64,000 nt of DNA, from positions 62,001-126,000 of the forward strand of contig JADYXW010000045.1 of assembly GCA_020853975.1 (NCBI GenBank). The letters run 5' to 3'. The translations under genes and the position numbers were made by a program. Shown in pieces: positions 61,500-64,000 of this stretch. Numbering within the stretch: the stretch's first letter is position 1; every line of letters starts with the position of its first letter. The notes beneath the pieces are model-generated. The model was not told where the DNA came from, did no database searches, and worked only from the letters and a program-made list of their open reading frames with translations. Source of the stretch: Phycisphaerales bacterium. GTDB taxonomy: Bacteria > Planctomycetota > Phycisphaerae > Phycisphaerales > UBA1924.

Positions 61500-62306
61500 G
61501 TGGACACGGGCGGCGACATCTCCCCACTCCTGCGGCACGCGGTGCCCTACACCCTTGTGGCGTTCCGCCTCGCGGGGCTCTTCCTTGCGGCGCCGGTGCT
61601 CTCCAGCCAGGGCGTGCCCGCCCGGCACAAGGCCCTGATCGCGCTCACCCTCGCGGGCGCGACCTACCCCATCGTCGCCGCCCGCGCGTGGAACCCCATC
61701 GAGACCGACCTGGTCGGGCTGATCCCGCTCGTGCTCGCGGAGTCGCTCATCGGCCTCACGGTCGGTCTGCTCGCGTCGATCCCGATCATGGCGATGGACA
61801 TGGCGGGCTCGGTCGCGGGCCAGACCATGGGCTTTGGGCTGGCCAAGGTCTACAACCCCGAGGTTGACACCGACGCCGACGTGCTGGGCCAGTTGCTCAT
61901 GTTCCTCGCGTCAGGCATCTTCGCGGCGGTGGGGGGCCTGGACCAGATGTTCAGGGGCGTGCTGGGCACCTTCGACCGCGTGCCCATCGGAGCCGCGGGG
62001 CTGGAGGGCCACGCGCCCCTGGACCTGTTGCTCGGGGTCCTGGGTGGCGGGCTGGAGCTCGCGCTGCGGGTTGCGCTGCCCGTGGTAGGCATCTGCATGC
62101 TGCTCATGATCGTGCTGGGCGTGATCGGCAAGGCGATGCCCGCCTTCAACGTGATGACCGTCGGGTTCATCATCAAGCTCATCGCGGGTGTGATGGTGCT
62201 GGCGCTCGCGGTGCCGGCGGTCGCGGAGGCGTCGGGCGACGAGGTGCGGCGGGTGATGAGCGAGGTGTCCGGCTGGCTCTCGACGCTCACCGGGAAGGGG
62301 GCCTGA
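61500..62306 (+). CDS. fliR: Flagellar export gate protein FliR
   Basis: A 268-residue export-gate protein with about six helices. AFRLAGLFLAAPVLSSQGVP at the start and IPLVLAESLIGLTVGLLASI, MAGSVAGQTMGFGLAKVYNP and GKAMPAFNVMTVGFIIKLIA are FliR signatures. GTG at 61500 has GGGAG 8 bases upstream; GTG 61491 is an alternative. Separated from fliQ by 14 bases and from flhB by 3 bases. Confidence 0.95.
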   Translation: MDTGGDISPLLRHAVPYTLVAFRLAGLFLAAPVLSSQGVPARHKALIALTLAGATYPIVAARAWNPIETDLVGLIPLVLAESLIGLTVGLLASIPIMAMDMAGSVAGQTMGFGLAKVYNPEVDTDADVLGQLLMFLASGIFAAVGGLDQMFRGVLGTFDRVPIGAAGLEGHAPLDLLLGVLGGGLELALRVALPVVGICMLLMIVLGVIGKAMPAFNVMTVGFIIKLIAGVMVLALAVPAVAEASGDEVRRVMSEVSGWLSTLTGKGA

Positions 62307-62309
62307 TCC

Positions 62310-63374
62310 GTGGCGGAGGACATGGGCGACAAGACAGAGGCGCCGTCATCGAGGAAGCTCGAAGAGGCGAGGTCGCGCGGGCAGGTCGCCAAGAGCCAGG
62401 ACCTCGCGGGCGCCATCGAGCTTGTCGGGGCGCTCGTGGTCTTCGTCGTCTTCGGGGCGATCATGGCACGCTCGATGCTGACGATCCTGCGGCGGGTGTT
62501 CGAGGACGGCTATGGCGTGCCGGGTGTGGAGGGCCTTGGGACCCTGCTCACGGCGATCGCGGTGGACGCGGCGCGGGCGGTGCTCCCGGCGCTGGGCGTG
62601 CTCGCGGGTGTCTGCATCCTGGCCCACTTCGTGCAGGTGGGTCCGCTGCTGACCGGCCAGCCCCTGATGCCAAAGCTCTCGAAGCTGAACCCCATCGCCG
62701 GGATGCAGCGGCTGTGCGATAGGCGCAACGCGGTCAAGACTCTGACCCAGATCGTGAAGATTGGGGTGGTTGCCGCCGCGGGCTGGGTTTTCCTGGTTTC
62801 TCGGGCGGCGCAGGTGACCTCGCTCCCCAGGCTCGGGCTGTGGGGGGCGCTCAGCGAGCTCGGGGGCATGGCTCTTGAGCTGGCGTTGTGGCTCCTGGCG
62901 ATTCTCCTGGTGCTGGGGGTGGCGGACTGGGCGTTCCAGAAGTGGCAGCACACCCAGGACCTCAAGATGACCAAGGAGGAAGTGAAGGACGAGCGCCGGA
63001 GCATGGAGGGCGACCCGGAGGTGAAGGGCCGCCGCCTGCGGCTGGCGAGGCAGATCGCGATGCAGCGCGTGGGCATGGCGGTGCCGGAGGCGGACGTGGT
63101 GGTCACCAACCCGACGCACTTCTCGGTGGCCATCAAGTACGACGCGCAGACCATGAGGGCCCCGAAGGTGGTCGCGAAGGGTGCGGACTTCCTGGCGCTG
63201 CGGATCAGGCAGGTGGCCGCGGCGAGCGGCGTGCCGATGGTCGAGCGCCCGCCTCTGGCGCGGGCGATCTTCGCGGGTGTGGAAGTGGGCGAGGAGATTT
63301 CCCCGGAGTTCTACCAGGCTGTCGCGGAGATCCTGGCGTTCGTGTACAGGCTTGACCGCGAGGCCGCGGCGTGA
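62310..63374 (+). CDS. flhB: Flagellar export switch protein FlhB
   Basis: A 354-residue export protein with four helices and a cytosolic autocleaving domain. The head DKTEAPSSRKLEEARSRGQV and the linker KMTKEEVKDERRSMEGDPEV are typical. The self-cleavage site NPTH lies in VVVTNPTHFSVAIKYD (~268). FlhB works with FliK to switch from hook to filament export. GTG start. Confidence 0.97.
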   Translation: MAEDMGDKTEAPSSRKLEEARSRGQVAKSQDLAGAIELVGALVVFVVFGAIMARSMLTILRRVFEDGYGVPGVEGLGTLLTAIAVDAARAVLPALGVLAGVCILAHFVQVGPLLTGQPLMPKLSKLNPIAGMQRLCDRRNAVKTLTQIVKIGVVAAAGWVFLVSRAAQVTSLPRLGLWGALSELGGMALELALWLLAILLVLGVADWAFQKWQHTQDLKMTKEEVKDERRSMEGDPEVKGRRLRLARQIAMQRVGMAVPEADVVVTNPTHFSVAIKYDAQTMRAPKVVAKGADFLALRIRQVAAASGVPMVERPPLARAIFAGVEVGEEISPEFYQAVAEILAFVYRLDREAAA

Positions 63375-63384
63375 GTGAGGCGTG

Positions 63385-64000
63385 ATGGCGAAGGCGGGCG
63401 CGAGCAGAAAACCTGTGGTGAAGCCCGCGGCGGCCGCCGTAGCGGCGGAGGCGCCGCTGGTGCTGCCCGCGTGGCTCCGGGCGGTCCACAAGTTCCGCGG
63501 GTACATCGCGCCCCTGGGCTTCATCCTGCTCATGGGGGTGCTGCTTGTGCCCCTGCCGCCCGCCGCGATGGACATCCTGATCGTTGCGAACATCAGCCTG
63601 TCGGTGGTCATCCTGCTCACCACCATCTACATGAACCACCCGCTGGACTTCAGCGTGTTCCCCTCCCTGCTCTTGGCGACGACGCTCCTGAGGCTGGTCC
63701 TGAACGTCGCGAGCACCAGGCTGATCCTGACCGCCGACGCCGCCACGCCGGAGGAGGCGGCGGGGGTCGCGGGCCACGTCATCATGGCATTCGGCCAGTT
63801 CGTCGCGGGCGACTCGCTCTTCGTGGGCGTCGTGATCTTCCTGATCATGGTCATCGTGCAGTTCATGGTCATCACCAAGGGTGCCACACGCATCTCCGAG
63901 GTCGCCGCCCGCTTCACCCTGGACGCGATGCCGGGCAAGCAGATGGCCATCGACGCCGACCTGAACGCGGGCGTCATCGACGACGTGGAGGCCCGGCGCA
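63385..64000 (+). CDS. flhA: Flagellar export protein FlhA, N-terminal part (cut by window edge)
   Basis: The first ~205 residues of FlhA. After an Ala/Lys/Pro head come the helices and the conserved stretches: [60 protein letters not shown] and ASTRLIL, and the FHIPEP-type loop segment [20 protein letters not shown] with [17 protein letters not shown]. The nonameric cytosolic domain lies beyond the right edge. ATG 63385, 10 bases after flhB. Confidence 0.97.
   Translation, partial: MAKAGASRKPVVKPAAAAVAAEAPLVLPAWLRAVHKFRGYIAPLGFILLMGVLLVPLPPAAMDILIVANISLSVVILLTTIYMNHPLDFSVFPSLLLATTLLRLVLNVASTRLILTADAATPEEAAGVAGHVIMAFGQFVAGDSLFVGVVIFLIMVIVQFMVITKGATRISEVAARFTLDAMPGKQMAIDADLNAGVIDDVEARR

Overview
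The window is a compact, very GC-rich stretch of a bacterial chromosome. It most likely comes from a planctomycete of the Phycisphaerae type. Evidence for this is the pair of secreted proteins with dockerin-like EF-hand repeats (pattern DxNxDGNxDQDDV) and the secreted sialate esterase fused to two DUF1080 domains. A polyferredoxin with a TPR tail, many secreted proteins of unknown function and a complete flagellar export apparatus fit the same assignment. The lineage is inferred from gene content, not from a marker gene. No insertion sequence, prophage, integrase or CRISPR array was seen, and no gap without a gene exceeds 300 bases (the largest is 654-868).

Bases 1-37,600 hold short, mostly mono- or bicistronic housekeeping genes: ppdK (cut by the left edge), pabB, a Nudix hydrolase, a secreted alpha/beta hydrolase, trpS, a CPBP protease, trpC and a TlpA-like protein. 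They are followed by tRNA-Ile, hpf-ptsN-ptsH, aroC, an amino-acid permease, an M42 peptidase, a YgfZ/GcvT-like protein, ribD and a long RNase HII-like protein. Between these and the next housekeeping genes lie a SLOG-like membrane protein, a large 26-residue-repeat secreted protein and the esterase/DUF1080 protein. Then come a TlpA thioredoxin, aroB, a ParA ATPase fused to a glycogen-binding-like domain with a partner, a Tat-exported sugar isomerase-like protein, an alpha-L-fucosidase, tRNA-Leu, two EF-hand proteins and the polyferredoxin.

Bases 37,667-43,390 hold a small conserved protein, a lipoprotein, an RDD membrane protein and a membrane-anchored TPR protein. From 43,436 to the right edge runs one long flagellar cluster. 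It starts with a FlgN-like chaperone and the FleS/FleR-type two-component pair. It continues flgB-flgC-fliE-fliF-fliG-fliH-fliI-fliJ-(MotE-like)-fliK-flgD-(TIGR02530)-flgE-(small membrane protein)-fliL-fliN-fliO-fliP-fliQ-fliR-flhB-flhA (cut by the right edge). The order matches the fla/che operon of Bacillus, but fliM and motAB are missing from their usual places. Sigma-54 type -24/-12 elements lie before flgB, fliF and possibly fliN, next to a sigma-54 activator carrying GAFTGA.

The most general new signal is regulatory. Nine genes have a TANNNT hexamer, most often TA(C/T)(A/G)CT, exactly 5-6 bases before the start codon with no Shine-Dalgarno sequence. This suggests leaderless transcripts and a distinct -10 consensus in this lineage. 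The most interesting protein candidates are the SLOG-like/four-helix membrane protein, the ParA-CBM48 fusion with its P-loop-less partner, and the 26-residue/104-residue higher-order repeat protein.
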